A stretch of DNA of 64,000 bases from Hansfordia pulvinata (taxonomy: Eukaryota > Ascomycota > Sordariomycetes > Xylariales). Positions within the stretch are counted from its first letter, which is position 1. Every line of letters starts with the position of its first letter. This document shows positions 9,975 through 22,400 of this stretch, in pieces. Position numbers and translations under genes: made by a program. Location: assembly GCA_006538405.1 (NCBI GenBank), contig BJKQ01000028.1, forward strand, positions 62,001 through 126,000. The letters are read 5' to 3'. The notes beneath the pieces were generated by a model. It was not told the DNA's origin. It did no database searches and saw only the letters and a list, made by a program, of their open reading frames with translations.

Positions 9975-11418
9975 ATGTTGGCGCCTCGCAACCAGGAAAA
10001 TATGCCCGGGCCGGCGACACGCGGCCTGCCGCCCAAAACTCCCGGAGCCCGATACCCAAAGACGCCCTTGAAGGTTCCTCTCAACGACGAGAATGCCACG
10101 CACGTTATCGGCGGCGCTAAGGGCAACCTGACCGGCCGTGCCAGGGGCAATGAGAACGCGCCCACCTCTCGCGGGCTGAAGAGTTCGGGCAAAACCAACT
10201 TGGTTACGCCCATGGGTATGTCACACGCCTGCAACTCACCATTGGACGAGGGGCTCTGGCTAATCTCCGGAAACAGGAGCGCAGAACCGAGCTGTTCTCG
10301 GCAACAAGACCACCAACGCAAAAGCTAGAGGGCTGCAAACAGTCAACGGCAAGGGAGCTGCGCAAACTGCAGAGAAGTCGAACACTAAGGGACCGACCAC
10401 CGGCAGAACGAAGCAACGACAAGCGCAGGCCGAAGCTCCGAAGCTCGAGATCCACTCGGAGGTGTCCAATGCCACGATTGACGAAGACGTCGAGTACTGC
10501 CCTCCCAAGCCCAAGGACCTTCCATACGAGTCGGATGTGTTCCCTGAGGGGGTTCTCACTTTCGAGGGCCTGAAGAAGGAGAACCGGCTGAAGGGCTACC
10601 ACAACTACTACTTCAACCCTGTCGACGAGCAGGGTGTCTCATTGGCGGACCGCAGCCGCCAGGAGAGATCCAAGAAGGCGCTCGAGGAGGGCGAGAGACG
10701 CATCAAAGAGGACCTTGAGAATTTCCAGTGGTCCATAGAGGATGAGCTGGTAGAAGCAGGACTCAAGACCAAGATACAAGCGCCGGCGCCGGCGCCGAAA
10801 GCTGCTGCGCCAGGTCGGACAGGGGCACAGATGCACCGCAGAGCCATGTCGACCGTCGCTTCGCGAAATGCCGCAAACGCGCTTAGCATTGATGATGCCA
10901 CCAAGTCGATGCAACGCCGCGCAGTCAAGCCCAGCGAGCCCAGCCATGCCAGAAGCAGAACAGCGAGCTTTGCCATCCCTCGTCTGGGAACTTCGCGTCT
11001 ACCCGCCCCAAGGACCGCCGCACCCCAGAAAAAGACCCCCTTGAGCACACAAGGGATGGAGGCCACATCAAGAACGACCATTGGCTACAACAAGGGCCGA
11101 ACGACAGCGTCGGCTCTCGCCCAGGGGACGTCGAGGCCCAACCCGGCCAGGGCGCAGGGCGGGGCGACTCGCTCTGCCTCGACGGTATCGAACGAATCCA
11201 ACAGGACCATCACGCCCACCAGGTTCGCCCAGAGACAGGCAATTGCCGCAGAGGAGGACCAGGAGTGGAAACAGCGTGTCCCCTTCCTGGCTCTATTCGA
11301 CGCCGGCGAGTCGACGGACGAGGAAGAATGCGACCTGCTAGCCGGGGGGCTGCCAAGGAGCATGATGGAAGAGGCCGGGGACGGCGAGGACGAGTTTGAG
11401 ATGAAGCTCGCCGAGTAA
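9975..11418 (+). CDS. Conserved filamentous-fungal protein with KEN-box and D-box-like motifs, function unknown
   Basis: I do not recognise an assigned function. Exons 9975-10215 and 10277-11418 (61-nt intron) give 460 residues. The N-terminal third is basic and low complexity, with TPxK motifs (PPKTPG, PKTPLKVPLNDEN) and the D-box-like RAVLGNKTTN. The best-ordered part, about residues 145-240, has EDVEYCPPKPKDLPYESD, FPEGVLTFEGLKKENRL (a KEN box) and YYFNPVDEQG, then a charged helix. The rest is Ser/Thr/Arg-rich and ends in an acidic tail (STDEEECDLL, DGEDEFEMKLAE). A basic, degron-bearing N-terminus with an acidic C-terminus is the layout of securins and other APC/C substrates, so a mitotic role is possible but is inference only. 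Start choice: first ATG of the open frame, MLAPRNQENMPG. Confidence 0.7.
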
Positions 11419-13643
11419 AGGCCTTTTACGGGAGGACTGTTTTCAAATACCCTGGGCGGGGGTATGTAACCGCCCTGTTGTGTGGAGCTGAGTGTCTGGC
11501 GTTCATTGGAGTTATTACGATGGCTGAGCAATACTATTAGGCTGGCAAGCTGGCAGTGCCATGCGGACCTGTTTCTCCCTGAATGACTTTATTGTCGAGT
11601 AACGAGTCTTGATTAGCAACAATCATGTTTTGCGGCCGAGGCTCAGACTGGGTCTGTTGGTTGTACGATCGCTTGGGTGTACGCAGGAAAATGCTTCGGT
11701 ATGATGCGAGATGGCTTCAGTATATCAAAAGAGGCAGCATTCTTTTCCTACAATGGCACCTCGCAACCACTGCTCCTTGGACCACGTGTCCATTGCATGG
11801 CATGTATGATGAAATGCAGAGGCGGACATGATGATGGCATGGTTTCGCAAGACAGGCATATATGACCCTGAGGGCAGCACACTCGGGCACCTGAGATGCC
11901 GATTTTACAGGTTCAAGAAGTGCCCACCTATCGTTCTCTTTTGAGGATAGCTCGAATTGAGGCATGTTGGTCTGATGGAGAGGGCTCGTAATGCATGCGG
12001 TCAATATGTAGCGGGTGATAGATATGCAACTAGGTACCTACCTCACTCTTGTACTGGACTCTGGAAAGATCCAAATTGACAGCGACGGACGGGGTCGCAC
12101 TGCCATGAAGGTGTGCCTCCATCGAATATGTGGTAACAGAGGAAACGCGGCCACAGCACCGTTTCTATACCAGCTTACCAGCAGCTCTCCGTATCTAACG
12201 GACCGAGCTATCCTCAAGGGAACCCGCAATCGGAAATCGACTGGCAGTCGAAGTACCTCCATGTGTCCATCCCCCGTGGCTTTAAGAACACGTCTCGACA
12301 GCCGCGGCCGCCGACTGACCGGTACTCCGTACATTAGACCGCCCACTTTATCTCTTCCGGTACATTAAGGTTGAATATTCTGGTGGGTGGGTACCTATCT
12401 AGTGGAGGTGAAGAAGGTACCTCATCGCGCACCGCACCAGGCTCCAAAGGTACATCCCCTGAACAGCATCGAGTTTGATCCAAAGCCCATCCACCCTTTA
12501 TTGGCGGTGCCTGCGAGGCGCCCGATGGCCTCGCAGCCCGGCCACTTGACTGACGTATCCATGGATGTACATATTGGTTCTGTACTCGTAGGTACTGAGG
12601 CGCGCTCCGTACGTGAGGGACGCTGTCCGCGAAGCTACATTACCCAAGGTACCTCGCTCGGCCACCATGGAACATCCAATGATGTATGTACGGTCGGTGG
12701 TTCTGTCGCCGGCAAGAGTGATCAGCCAAGGTGCCGAAAGGAGATGGGGAAAAAAGGACAAGAGACAACCGCGGCGCGTACCCGACCCCCCCGGCCTCTG
12801 CCGCATCCAATGTTCGCATCAACGTCTGCTGCCGTCAAGTTCACGTCCATCACCCATCAATTCCCATCAGCCACCGCGCCCACTGCCGAACCGCCCTGGA
12901 CCAGCCCGAGCCTGAGCCTGCCAGTGTGTCAGTGTGCCAGTGTGCCAGTGTCCGCCCCAGCCCGAGCAGGCATCGACTCGTGCGCCCAGCAGCCAGCAGC
13001 CAGCCGCCTTTCTGACCACAGTCTGCCTTTTCATCATCGCCTTCGTCGCTTACCCACCCACGATCCGATCCATCTCTCTCCCAGTCCATTTCTCTCCCGT
13101 ATTGCCGCACCCGCCTCCGCGCTGCTCCAGCTAGACCCTGTCTCGCCCGCCCAGCTGCTCTCCAGCAGCCTGTCGCACTTCCCGCCAGAACAAGCGCGCA
13201 GCCGGCATCCCACGCTCCGCTTGACACGCCCACGCCTGTCGCGCCTTGTTGCCGGTTGCCCTTCTCCTCTCGCTTTGCTCTTCCCCGCCAAACTTCTGAC
13301 TCCGACCAACCCCCCAATCCATTCGGTTGCCCACCGTCGCCATCGTCGCCGCCATCGGCTACTGTCGCCATCCCCCCCTCCATCTCCCTCTTCGCCCTGC
13401 TGCGCATAGCTCCGGCGTCGCGTCGCATTGCCTGCCCCCAGCGCGCAGCTCGCGCCGCGTTTTCACCGCCTATCCTCGGCCCATCCTGCCTGCCCTGACC
13501 CTGCCCTCTGCCATTGCCCCCTCAAACTCTCGTCTTGATGCCCGCCACTCTCGGGCCTTCGCGACGCGAGATATGATGGTCAGTGGCTAGTGGGAGCCGC
13601 GCCACGTATCCCCCCTTCACGCCTTTTTGCCCGTCGCCACGCC
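11419..13643. promoter_or_regulatory. Upstream region and long leader of SET1
   Basis: 2.2 kb with no convincing coding gene. From about 12,790 the plus strand becomes strongly C-rich and purine-poor, with a short reiteration GTGTCAGTGTGCCAGTGTGCC near 12927-12950, typical of a long fungal 5' leader. One TACTCGTA at 12583. A long open frame (12387-13409) has proline/serine/arginine-biased, repetitive composition and no family resemblance, so it is not called. Confidence 0.45.
13538..13590 (+). promoter_or_regulatory. Two overlapping uORFs upstream of SET1
   Basis: Just before the SET1 ATG, ATG at 13538 opens a 12-codon uORF ending in TGA at 13574-13576. Within ATATGATG, a second ATG at 13573 overlaps that stop and opens a 5-codon uORF ending in TAG at 13588-13590. 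The stop-start overlap suits termination-reinitiation, and SET1 starts 53 nt further on. It matters only if the leader is transcribed unspliced here, which I infer from the C-rich leader composition. Confidence 0.45.
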
Positions 13644-16600
13644 ATGGCCCCCGGCGCCGGCTTCAAGGAGTTTTTTCCCACCGCTCCAGGCCCTTCAAGA
13701 GACAAGCTGCATGACAGGGACCGGTTTCGTCGCGACCCTTCAGCCTCCCGACATGGCTCCAGCTCCAAGCACGACTCTACCCGACCGGACGCGTCCCGTT
13801 CAACCCCCGCGGATGACTCCGAATCCCTTCAAGGTGACATGCCCGTCGGTTCTGCCAGCTCTCACGAAAGCGCTGCCTCCTCCATCTTCAGCACACACAA
13901 TTCAGCCCCCCCGCTGAATGCAACGACCTCGCTCTCGGCTTCCAAGCACAGCAGCCTCACCCCGCTAACCAACGTCGGCTCTCCCTCCCATATCTCTGCC
14001 CCTTCTCACGCGACTAAGCATCCCGCTTCTTCATCGCGCCCTCAGGGCTCTGCCACGCCCTCTGCCAAAGCCCAACCTTCCGGCCACTTTCACAGGCCTC
14101 CTGTCCGAGACCCCAAGCGCCCCAGTCAGGGCAAGAAGTGCATATACGACCCGCTGCTCGACAAGTCCTTGTCTTCCTCCGAGAAAAAGACCACAAAGCC
14201 CAAATACAAAATGATCGGCTCGGTACGTCCTCTATATCTATACTATACCTGCGGTGAATGGGGGGAGCGTCGTGTTTATGGTTGTTTTGCTTATGGACCC
14301 GACGGCTGATACATGAACAGGAAGACGACGCTCCCCCCGCAGACCCGCGCCTCGCCAAGGGCAGCTGGCTTGACTACATCAATGTCGACTTTCACCTGCA
14401 CAAGGCTAGGTTGCGCCAAGCGCCGTACAACCTGAAGCCATACCCTTACGATGCTGCCCATTCTATCGGCCCCGGCCCGCCTACACAGATCGTTGTCAGC
14501 GGTTTCAACCCTCTCATCGCTTTTGCCAAGGTTGTTGCCATGTTTGTCCCGTTTGGAGAAATAGCGGAAAGCAGCAACAAGATAAACCCGGACACGGGCA
14601 GCAACTTGGGCTTCGCTACCTTCCGATACAAGGACTCCACGAAATATCGACACAATGGTCCCGTCCTTGCTGCCGAAGCAGCTAGGAGGGCCGTGAGGGC
14701 GATGAATAATCGCAAGATCGAAACAAACCCCGTCACAGTGGAGTTTGACCGACAGGGAGACAAGAGCAGGGCCAAAATCGAGGCTATCCTCAAAAGGGAT
14801 CGCGAGGAGTTTGCACGCGCAGCTGCTCAAACTTACTCACGTAGGGATATCGCACTTTCATCTACGGCTGCGAGGTCTCGGCCAGATGCGAGGCTCAACG
14901 CGCCTGAGCAACAGGCAGCGGTCGCCACACCCGTCCAGGTGCCTCCGAGCAAGCCCAAGGGATCCCTCTTGGAGGCGCAAGATCTGTCTGCTCTACTGAA
15001 GGCGGAACCTTACATCTTCGTTCCGGAATCCAGTGTACCTGTCATGGCCAGCACGATCCCTCACATGAAGAAGAGACTCAAATCGTTTGCCTTGGCTGAT
15101 GTGAGGATTGACCGCAGCGGCTACTTCATTGTGTTTCACAATACCCCCGACGGTCGAGACGAAGCCTACAGATGCCATCGATCCGCTAACGGCAGCTCCT
15201 TCTTCAACTACACGATGGCTATGACACTGAGTTTGGGTGCTGGTGCGTCTTCGCCTCGCCCAAGCTCCCGCTCTCGCGACCGCCCCCGCGACCGCCCCCG
15301 CGCGTCATCTCCTGTTCGGCGCCCCCCTACGAGACAAGAGGAAACTGAGCAAGGACCTGAGCACCTTTCCCGAGACGATCGAGATCGCCGTCATCATGAT
15401 GCACGCCGCCGCGATGAAGAAGCTGTTCTCGAGGAGGAGAAGAGGGACCGGGCGAAGAATTTCGACCCCGTGAATGAAGCTATCGAGATTATTCGGCGTG
15501 AGATGACAGAGCATCTGATACGACACATCAGGACCAAGGTCGCGATACCCGCTTTGCACAATTATCTTGACCCAGCCAATCACATAGTCAAGAGACGCCA
15601 GCTGAACCTCGAAGATCCGATCGGGCTAGCAAGGCCAGTCAAGAAGATCGAGGACAAAGAGAACACTTCGGCCAACACGCCGAATTCGAGAGCAGACCCT
15701 ATAGAACGGCGCACAGGTCGCCTTGAAGTGTCTTCCCTTCCTCGCATCCGCAAAGCGAAGGGCCAGGGTGCTGCCCAACGCAACTATGGCTTCACAGACC
15801 CTTTCGCTAGGAAACGCCCCACGACAACTCGGAATGCCTACCGGTCACTGCACCACAGATTACAGCCCGCCGATAGCGAAGATGAAGCTTCTGAGGAGGA
15901 GCCCGAGGCTCGTGAAGCTCGGGATTCGGTCGCCCGGGAGACCGAGGAGCCGGACTCGAGGCCTCGCAGTCGCCTCAGTACCGACGAGGACGCTTTCGAA
16001 GCCTACGCAGACGAGGACTCGCTCACTGAATCAAGTTTTGTCACCCAGGACGGACCTACCAAGGTCAAGAAGCGGAAACTGGACCTTCAGGTTGAGGCTG
16101 CCATCAAGCGTCAGAAGAAGTCTGATGCAGAGCTCTTTGGTGCGACCATCGATACACTCGAGCATGAGATTGAGGATCCAGCAGAAGGCGTCCTCCCGGA
16201 CGCTGACCAGGTCTCCAGTCGCTCACATCTTGAGGTGCCAATGGACAAGGCGGTCAAGCTGAAAAAGAAGGCCGCGGTGGCCAAGCCGAAGAAGAAGACC
16301 AAGAAGCAGCTGTTTGAGGAACGCGAGGCCATGAAGAAACAACAGGAGGAAGCATATGTCGAAGAGGCCCTGGAGCAGGCTGCAAAGGAGGAGACTGTTG
16401 AGCCTGAGGCGAAACTCCTGCCCAAACCTGTCGTCCAGAAGCTTGAGGAGCCCGAAGCACCAGACGAGGCGGATGATCGCTTCTCTCAGGAGGTCCAGCC
16501 AGCCATGGCCGTTCCCGAGAAATTCAAGCTTTCCACTAAATCGATCGCTGCCTTGGAGCTGGGTGCCAAGGATGTTCCCGATCTCGGCAGACTGAGGAAG

Positions 16601-17539
16601 AAGTTTTCTGTTGGTAGCGTTGGTGAGCCAAAACTCTGGGTGTGGAAGCACGACCGAGTACGGGACCTCAACACAGACAGCAGCACGGGCACAGGACCCC
16701 TCAAAATCGAGGGCTACTACGTACCCAATCCGACGGGCTGCGCTCGGACAGAGGGCGTCAAAAAGATTCTCAACTCGGAGAAATCCAAGTATTTGCCGCA
16801 TCATCTCAAAGTACAAAAGGCCCGAGAGGAACGGGAAAAGTCGGCAGCCAGGAAGGACGCCAAAGACGCGGTTGCAGCAGCAGCAGAGGCGGCCAGGCTC
16901 GCCACAGAGAAGCTGCTGGCCAAGGGCAACTCGCGTGCCAATCGCGCAAACAACCGAAGATTTGTGGCAGACCTCAACGATCAGAAGAAGACCCTTGGGC
17001 AGGACTTGGACGTGTTGCGATTCAACCAACTCAAGAAACGCAAGAAACCTGTCAGGTTTGCTCGTTCTGCCATTCACAACTGGGGTCTCTACGCAATGGA
17101 GAACATCAACAAGGACGACATGATCATCGAGTACGTGGGTGAGCAAGTCCGACAGCAGATCGCCGAGCTCCGAGAGAACCGCTACCTCAAGAGCGGCATC
17201 GGGAGCAGCTACTTGTTCCGAATCGACGAGACCACTGTCATCGACGCCACAAAGAAGGGAGGGATTGCTCGCTTCATCAACCACAGCTGCATGCCCAACT
17301 GCACGGCCAAGATTATCAAGGTTGAAGGCAGCAAGCGCATTGTCATCTATGCCCTGAGAGACATTGCATTGGGTAAGTTGATTCTTCCGGAAATGGATCG
17401 TTTTGAGGAGGTGGTGCTAACATTAACATCTACAGACGAGGAGTTGACCTACGACTACAAATTTGAGCGCGAGATCGGAAGCGTGGACCGTATCCCTTGT
17501 CTTTGCGGGACTGCGGCCTGCAAAGGTTTCCTCAACTAA
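13644..17539 (+). CDS. SET1: SET1, histone H3-K4 methyltransferase of COMPASS
   Basis: Catalytic subunit of COMPASS, which methylates histone H3 lysine 4 at active chromatin. Exons 13644-14222, 14321-17372 and 17436-17539 give 1,244 residues. Order: Ser/Pro-rich N-terminus; [13 protein letters not shown] segment; RNA-recognition motif about 248-337 ([15 protein letters not shown]); second RNA-binding region about 420-490; charged coiled-coil middle; n-SET domain about 924-1040 ([15 protein letters not shown]); SET domain about 1100-1220 with [31 protein letters not shown] and EELTYDY; post-SET cysteines [13 protein letters not shown] at the end. The second intron (63 nt) is in frame and stop-free and lies inside the SET domain, between ALRDIAL and DEELTYDY; it has good splice sites, so it is treated as an intron. 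Confidence 0.96.
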
Positions 17540-18710
17540 TCTGCTCATCGGGTTTGGCTTGAGCATGTTCCTGGCGTCTATCGGTCGCCGCCGTGACTCG
17601 GCCGGTGCCATCGTGGTGTTTTGGGCACTAACACGAACATGACCATGTCCGGCAGTGGGCATGAATCTTTGCATTAGATATATGCTGGGCGTTTCGGAAG
17701 GGTCTTGTGCTGGGCATGCGCGCGTACTTTTCTTTCTTTCCTCTCAAGCCACCTTTCCAATAAGCAACACATGGGTGTCTCATGGAACAGGTGGGCCACG
17801 GTAAAACAAGGCAGAAGCCAGGCGCAAATGTATTATAGGGATTGCTCAGGAAATCCGGCCAGCAAGCCTTGCTGGTCGACTCAACGGGGCGCGGCGCGGG
17901 ATACATGGCGTTTCTGGGGGTCGTTTACCCTATCCTTAATAATCTTCTCCGGCAGTGTACATATGTAGAGCCTGTGGGAACAGGAGGGAAGGAAGAAAAC
18001 GGCGGCAATCAAGCAGTTTCCATCAGCCAGGAAGCTGGTGGTTCGTCCACTGTCATGACCACGCCCTCGCTCATTTGTCCTTTTTACCGTGACTTCCCAC
18101 TACACACAAACGGACTACTTTACTGTCATATACTAGGCGAATTCAACAGATCTTTTGAGGGAGAAAGGCGTGCCGGTCACCGTCTACCCCCACAGGGGCG
18201 ATTACGGACGCATCGTTGGATACGAAGGTGGATGAGGAGGGTCGCAGGGCACTCATTGAGTACCAGCTGGTTCGCATTTCCCGTAATCTTCATGCTATAA
18301 CGTACGCCCAACGCCCGGGATGACACTACTTGCCCGTCGTGTTCTGATCCCTCAAACAAGAAAAACGGCTAGACACACCTCGGGAAAGATGCCAGCCATG
18401 AAGGCATCGAGTTAAGGCATTCTCCAGGAAAGGAGTAAGAACCTTGAGAAGCCCAGCCCTATTCCCCGTGTTGCCCCTTCAAACCAAAGCCGGTACGCCA
18501 AACAGAACGCCTGACATGTGTGCAGAGAGAGAGAGGACAAAAAAAGAAAAAGAAAGAGCATGGGAGGACATGGATGACCGACGGAAAGGATATGTGGTCG
18601 GAGAGCCGAAAGACGGAAACCCCGTTCTACCCCGCGCCTGCCGCCCACATCACCCCCGTCTACTTCCTGCAGACTGGCCGATGTATAGAAAATTCCGCAG
18701 GTAACCTGCC
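17540..18710. other. Convergent intergenic region, SET1 / FCF1
   Basis: 3' flanks of two convergent genes, 1.2 kb. Purine-rich AGAGAGAGAGGACAAAAAAAG-like stretch near 18525-18560. No gene recognised and no TACGAGTA motif. Confidence 0.5.
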
Positions 18711-19497
18711 TCAGTTCGGAGCGCTGGGAAGTCTTTCAATGACGTACTTGCCGCGGGCGACGTTCATGATGGGGACACCGGGGACTTTGCGGATGCGGCG
18801 GACGAGGTCCTTGTCGTTGGTGGCGACGATGTAGACGCGGTGCTTGACGACGCGGTCCATGATGCAGTCGTCGGCGTAGACGCCGGCGTGGTCGCAGGGG
18901 AGGCGCTGCCAGCGCTCGTCGCGGGCGATGCGCAGGGCGATGCGGTACTTGGGGCCGAGCTTCTCGAGCTCGGCCATGACGCACGAGGTGATGACGGGGA
19001 TGCACTTTGCGTACAGGCAGTCCATCATGGACTCGAGGAGGGGCAGCTTGCGCTGGACCGTGTGACTGAGGAAGTTTGTGTCGACGAGGACCGAGTAAGG
19101 GGGCCGCAGGGCCTCGTTGTGCTGGAAGAAGAGCTGCGAGGGCAGCTGCGGCACGGAGCGCACCAGGTCGTTGGAGGCGCCCGCCTTGGTCTTGGCCCGC
19201 TCCGGGTTGGCCGCGTCGGCCTTGCCGGCGTTCTCCTTGCGCCGCTCGTCGCGCTTCCCGATCACGCGCTTGACCTGTGTTGGTCGCAGATGCGTTAGCG
19301 ACATGCTTTCACACACGCGGAGCCGGGCGAGAGCGGGCAGCAGCGAGAGATGAGGAAGAGGCAAATACGGGTCGAAAGAGGAAGCGAAGAGGGTATGCTT
19401 CTGGAGGTGGGATGGATCCGGCGAGGGGGGTTCGGAGGGGGGGGGAGGCAGCTTGACGCACCTGGGCGAACTTGCGAGTCTTCTTGGCGACACCCAT
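18711..19497 (-). CDS. FCF1: FCF1/UTP24, PIN-domain nuclease of the SSU processome
   Basis: Endonuclease of the small-subunit processome needed for early pre-18S rRNA cleavages in the nucleolus. Minus-strand exons 19497-19462 and 19274-18711 (187-nt intron) give 199 residues, against 189 for yeast FCF1. The N-terminus MGVAKKTRKFAQVKRVIG is the family's basic start. The PIN fold shows its acidic active-site positions in SVLVDTNFLSHT, CVMAELEKLG, YADDCIMDRV and VATNDKDLVRRI. The C-terminus VPGVPIMNVARGKYVIERLP is near-invariant in the family. First exon is only 12 codons. It is divergent from the CSI2-like gene. Confidence 0.96.
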
Positions 19498-22400
19498 GGC
19501 GGCAGCTGGGCTGGGCTGGGCTGGGCTGGTTGGCGCGTGCGAGTTCGTGTGTGTGCGTATGAACGGGTATGGATGAATGCTCGAGGCGCAAATCCGAGTC
19601 AAGGTGTCTGCCGGGGGTCCGAGTTGGGCGTGCACCGTGGTCGCCGTCGTGGTCGGAAGTGCGTTTGGTCCGGAGTAGGATGGTTTTTCGAGACAAGGCT
19701 GCGCCGGCCGCTGCCCGCCCGCGAAGGTCTTCGGGGGAGGTTCGACAAAATTTTAGTGGGGCAGCCGCCGGCTCAGCGCTATCTTCTCCGTCCAAGACCG
19801 ATAAGAAAGAACCATGACGGTCAGCCCGGGTAGCCGGGCAGTACGGTGGATGTGAGGTGCGAACGGTAGGTACCTCCGTTTCGATGTGCGGCACATCCAA
19901 TACGGCCCTAAAAGCCCCGTCATACTCGTACTCGACTCGAACCGTCGCGGAATGATAAAAGGGAAGTACCTCGTACCTGAATTCAGGAGGTCCTGCCCAG
20001 GTTCGCGTGGCCGTACGCTGCGGTAAACTGACTCCAATTACGAGTACAGTAGCAAAAGCTCATGTGCAGCTTCTTCACTTCACGTTGTAGCCTTTTCCAT
20101 ACAAGCAGCGCCCAGAAGCGGGATCTCATCTGTGAGGTATAAGCCGTTATGAGGATAGACGGGCTCAGAACTCCCGTTCGTTGGTCCACGGGTAAGGCTA
20201 CTCCAGGGCGCCCACACCCGTAGGTACGGTACCTACCTACATGTACCTAGGTACCCCTAAGGTGATGGATGTCGGTGCGTCTCGCACGAGTACGGGCTAC
20301 ATGTAGGTATCCCACAGTATCCGTGGTAGTCCGGTAGCGTCGCAAGAGGGCCCGCGCGCTGTCAAACACAGCACTAACTCGTATCCGTAGGTTGGATGGC
20401 GTGGATGGATGTCAGGGTCCAGATCCAGGACCAGGGAGCGGCCTGCTTGTGCAGCAAACCACCAACGCCATCCGTGTACTCGTACGAGCAGGCAGCTCAG
20501 CTGGGCACAGGAACGCCAGAGAAGCCCCAATTGGTGCGCATTGGCTCCCCAGTCGTTCGTCGTGGTCTTCGCGGGCGCGTCTGTGCCCTGCCTCCCGCGT
20601 TACGAGTACCCGAATGCTCGGTATTCGTACATGAATAGATATACGGCCTGAGTATAGAGCAAGCCCTTTCTATGCCCGGCCATTCGCCTCCGGCCCGATG
20701 CATGTCTGGACGCGTCGCTCTCTTGTCCGATGTGGCGAGGTGGGATGAGCAAGAGCTCCAGAGCGTGTAGCTGCACCCTCACCCACCCAAACGATTCGGT
20801 TTGCCATGTGTTTTAGCCGCTTCTTGGGCCAGGGAGACATGCGTGCGCCTCCATCGTCATCGAGGGTTGGGGAAAAGAAAGAGAGCTCCGATTCACGCTG
20901 TCATTCGCATTCCTGCCCCTACAGTGCCGAGTCGGGCGAGGCCCGTAAGCGCCTGCGGGAACTAACCTGCTGGAGGTTGCGGCTCTGGTGTGGCATCATG
21001 CTCGTACAACTTGACGGACGGGTTGTCTCAGCCCTCCAGCAGCTGGAATGTACGAGCCCCGCGGGGTGCCCAGGCCAGCGGGCAAGGCAAGGCAACGGAC
21101 CACGGACACGGACAGGAGGGCAACAGACGGCTGACGATCGACGGCGGCGGCGACCTGTGGCGACCTGCGCTGTCTACTAGGTAAGCAGCAGGTATGAGGA
21201 GTCGCGATGATTCGGGACAGAAACATGAACCGTCGGCAGGTTGTTTTGCAAAGTTGGACCGTACGTGATTGGAAGGGAGGCAGGAATCAACAGGAGTTGT
21301 GGTTGGTTGGCAGGGCAGAGCGGGCTGCAGACTGCAAGCTGCGAGCTGCGAGCTGCTTCCAAGATGTCTCTGAGTGGGTGTCTTGGGAAGATGTCTCGCG
21401 TGTCTTTGCCTGCTGGTGAGTGCTCAAGTCCGTCTGATACGTCCGCCCGCCAGCCCGCTCGCCGGCCGCGCTCGTGTTCGGGCCATTCCAAGTCGACGCC
21501 CGCCAGCTCCCCCATGCCGAATGATGCCTGGACTTGCGGGAGGGTGCACACTGCCACATGTTCGATATCGGCACGAGTACCGTGCAAGGCCGCGATACTG
21601 GTGCTCATACCGCCGCCGGTGGGCATCCATGAGCGGCAGTGAGACGCGCGGGGCTCGGGGTAGATGGTGTGGCGAAATGGAAAGAGAAAAGAGCCCAACC
21701 TGGTCACAAGCACCAAAGCAGACACCGGGGCCAGGTCTTTCTTGGTCGACTGTGACTGTGCTAGCCGCCTGGACAGGGCAGGACTGGACCGGGCTGGGCT
21801 GGGCCGGGCCAGCTCAGAGAGGGGATTCCCATGAGTTGTTGCGGCGAGCTTGCGGGACCCCGGCTCGGCTGGGTCGGACGGAGTGGATGGGCGGCAGAGA
21901 TGTGTGGATGATGCAGATGGAGATGGAGCCTACGAGCACGACGAGGTTCCATTGTTGTTGTTGTTGTCACAGGTATTATTGGATTCTTATTGGCGAGTGC
22001 CCCTCTACCACTTGAACGAGTATTGGATGTTCGCCAAAGGCCCGCAAGGGGCGGCAAAACGAATAAAGGTGCTCCGCGGTGCTGGGGTCCGCGCAAGTAT
22101 GGGTACTCGCATCCACCGGATACATGCGCTACACGTAGGTACGGAGTACGTTGGTCGCGAGCAGAAACCCTCAGACATACTCGTGCTAATCTATCCGTTA
22201 CTGCACGTTTTCTATTGGAACCTTAGGTAAGTACTCTTGCGCGCTTCTACTTGCAGCTGGATACGAGGTGTTCCCGTGTACTCGCGAGTAGCTGGGCCGT
22301 CGAGAGTGCCCGCGTTCGAAAACGATCAAGGCCCCACTCGCTGGGCTGCGCCTGACACTCATCTATCTATCACTGCGACGCCACCGGCCACCACGAGGAA

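Noticed and set aside
12387..13409. Long plus-strand open frame upstream of SET1 (340 codons)
   Set aside because: Composition is Pro/Ser/Arg low complexity, driven by the C-rich leader; no domain and no sensible splice link to SET1.
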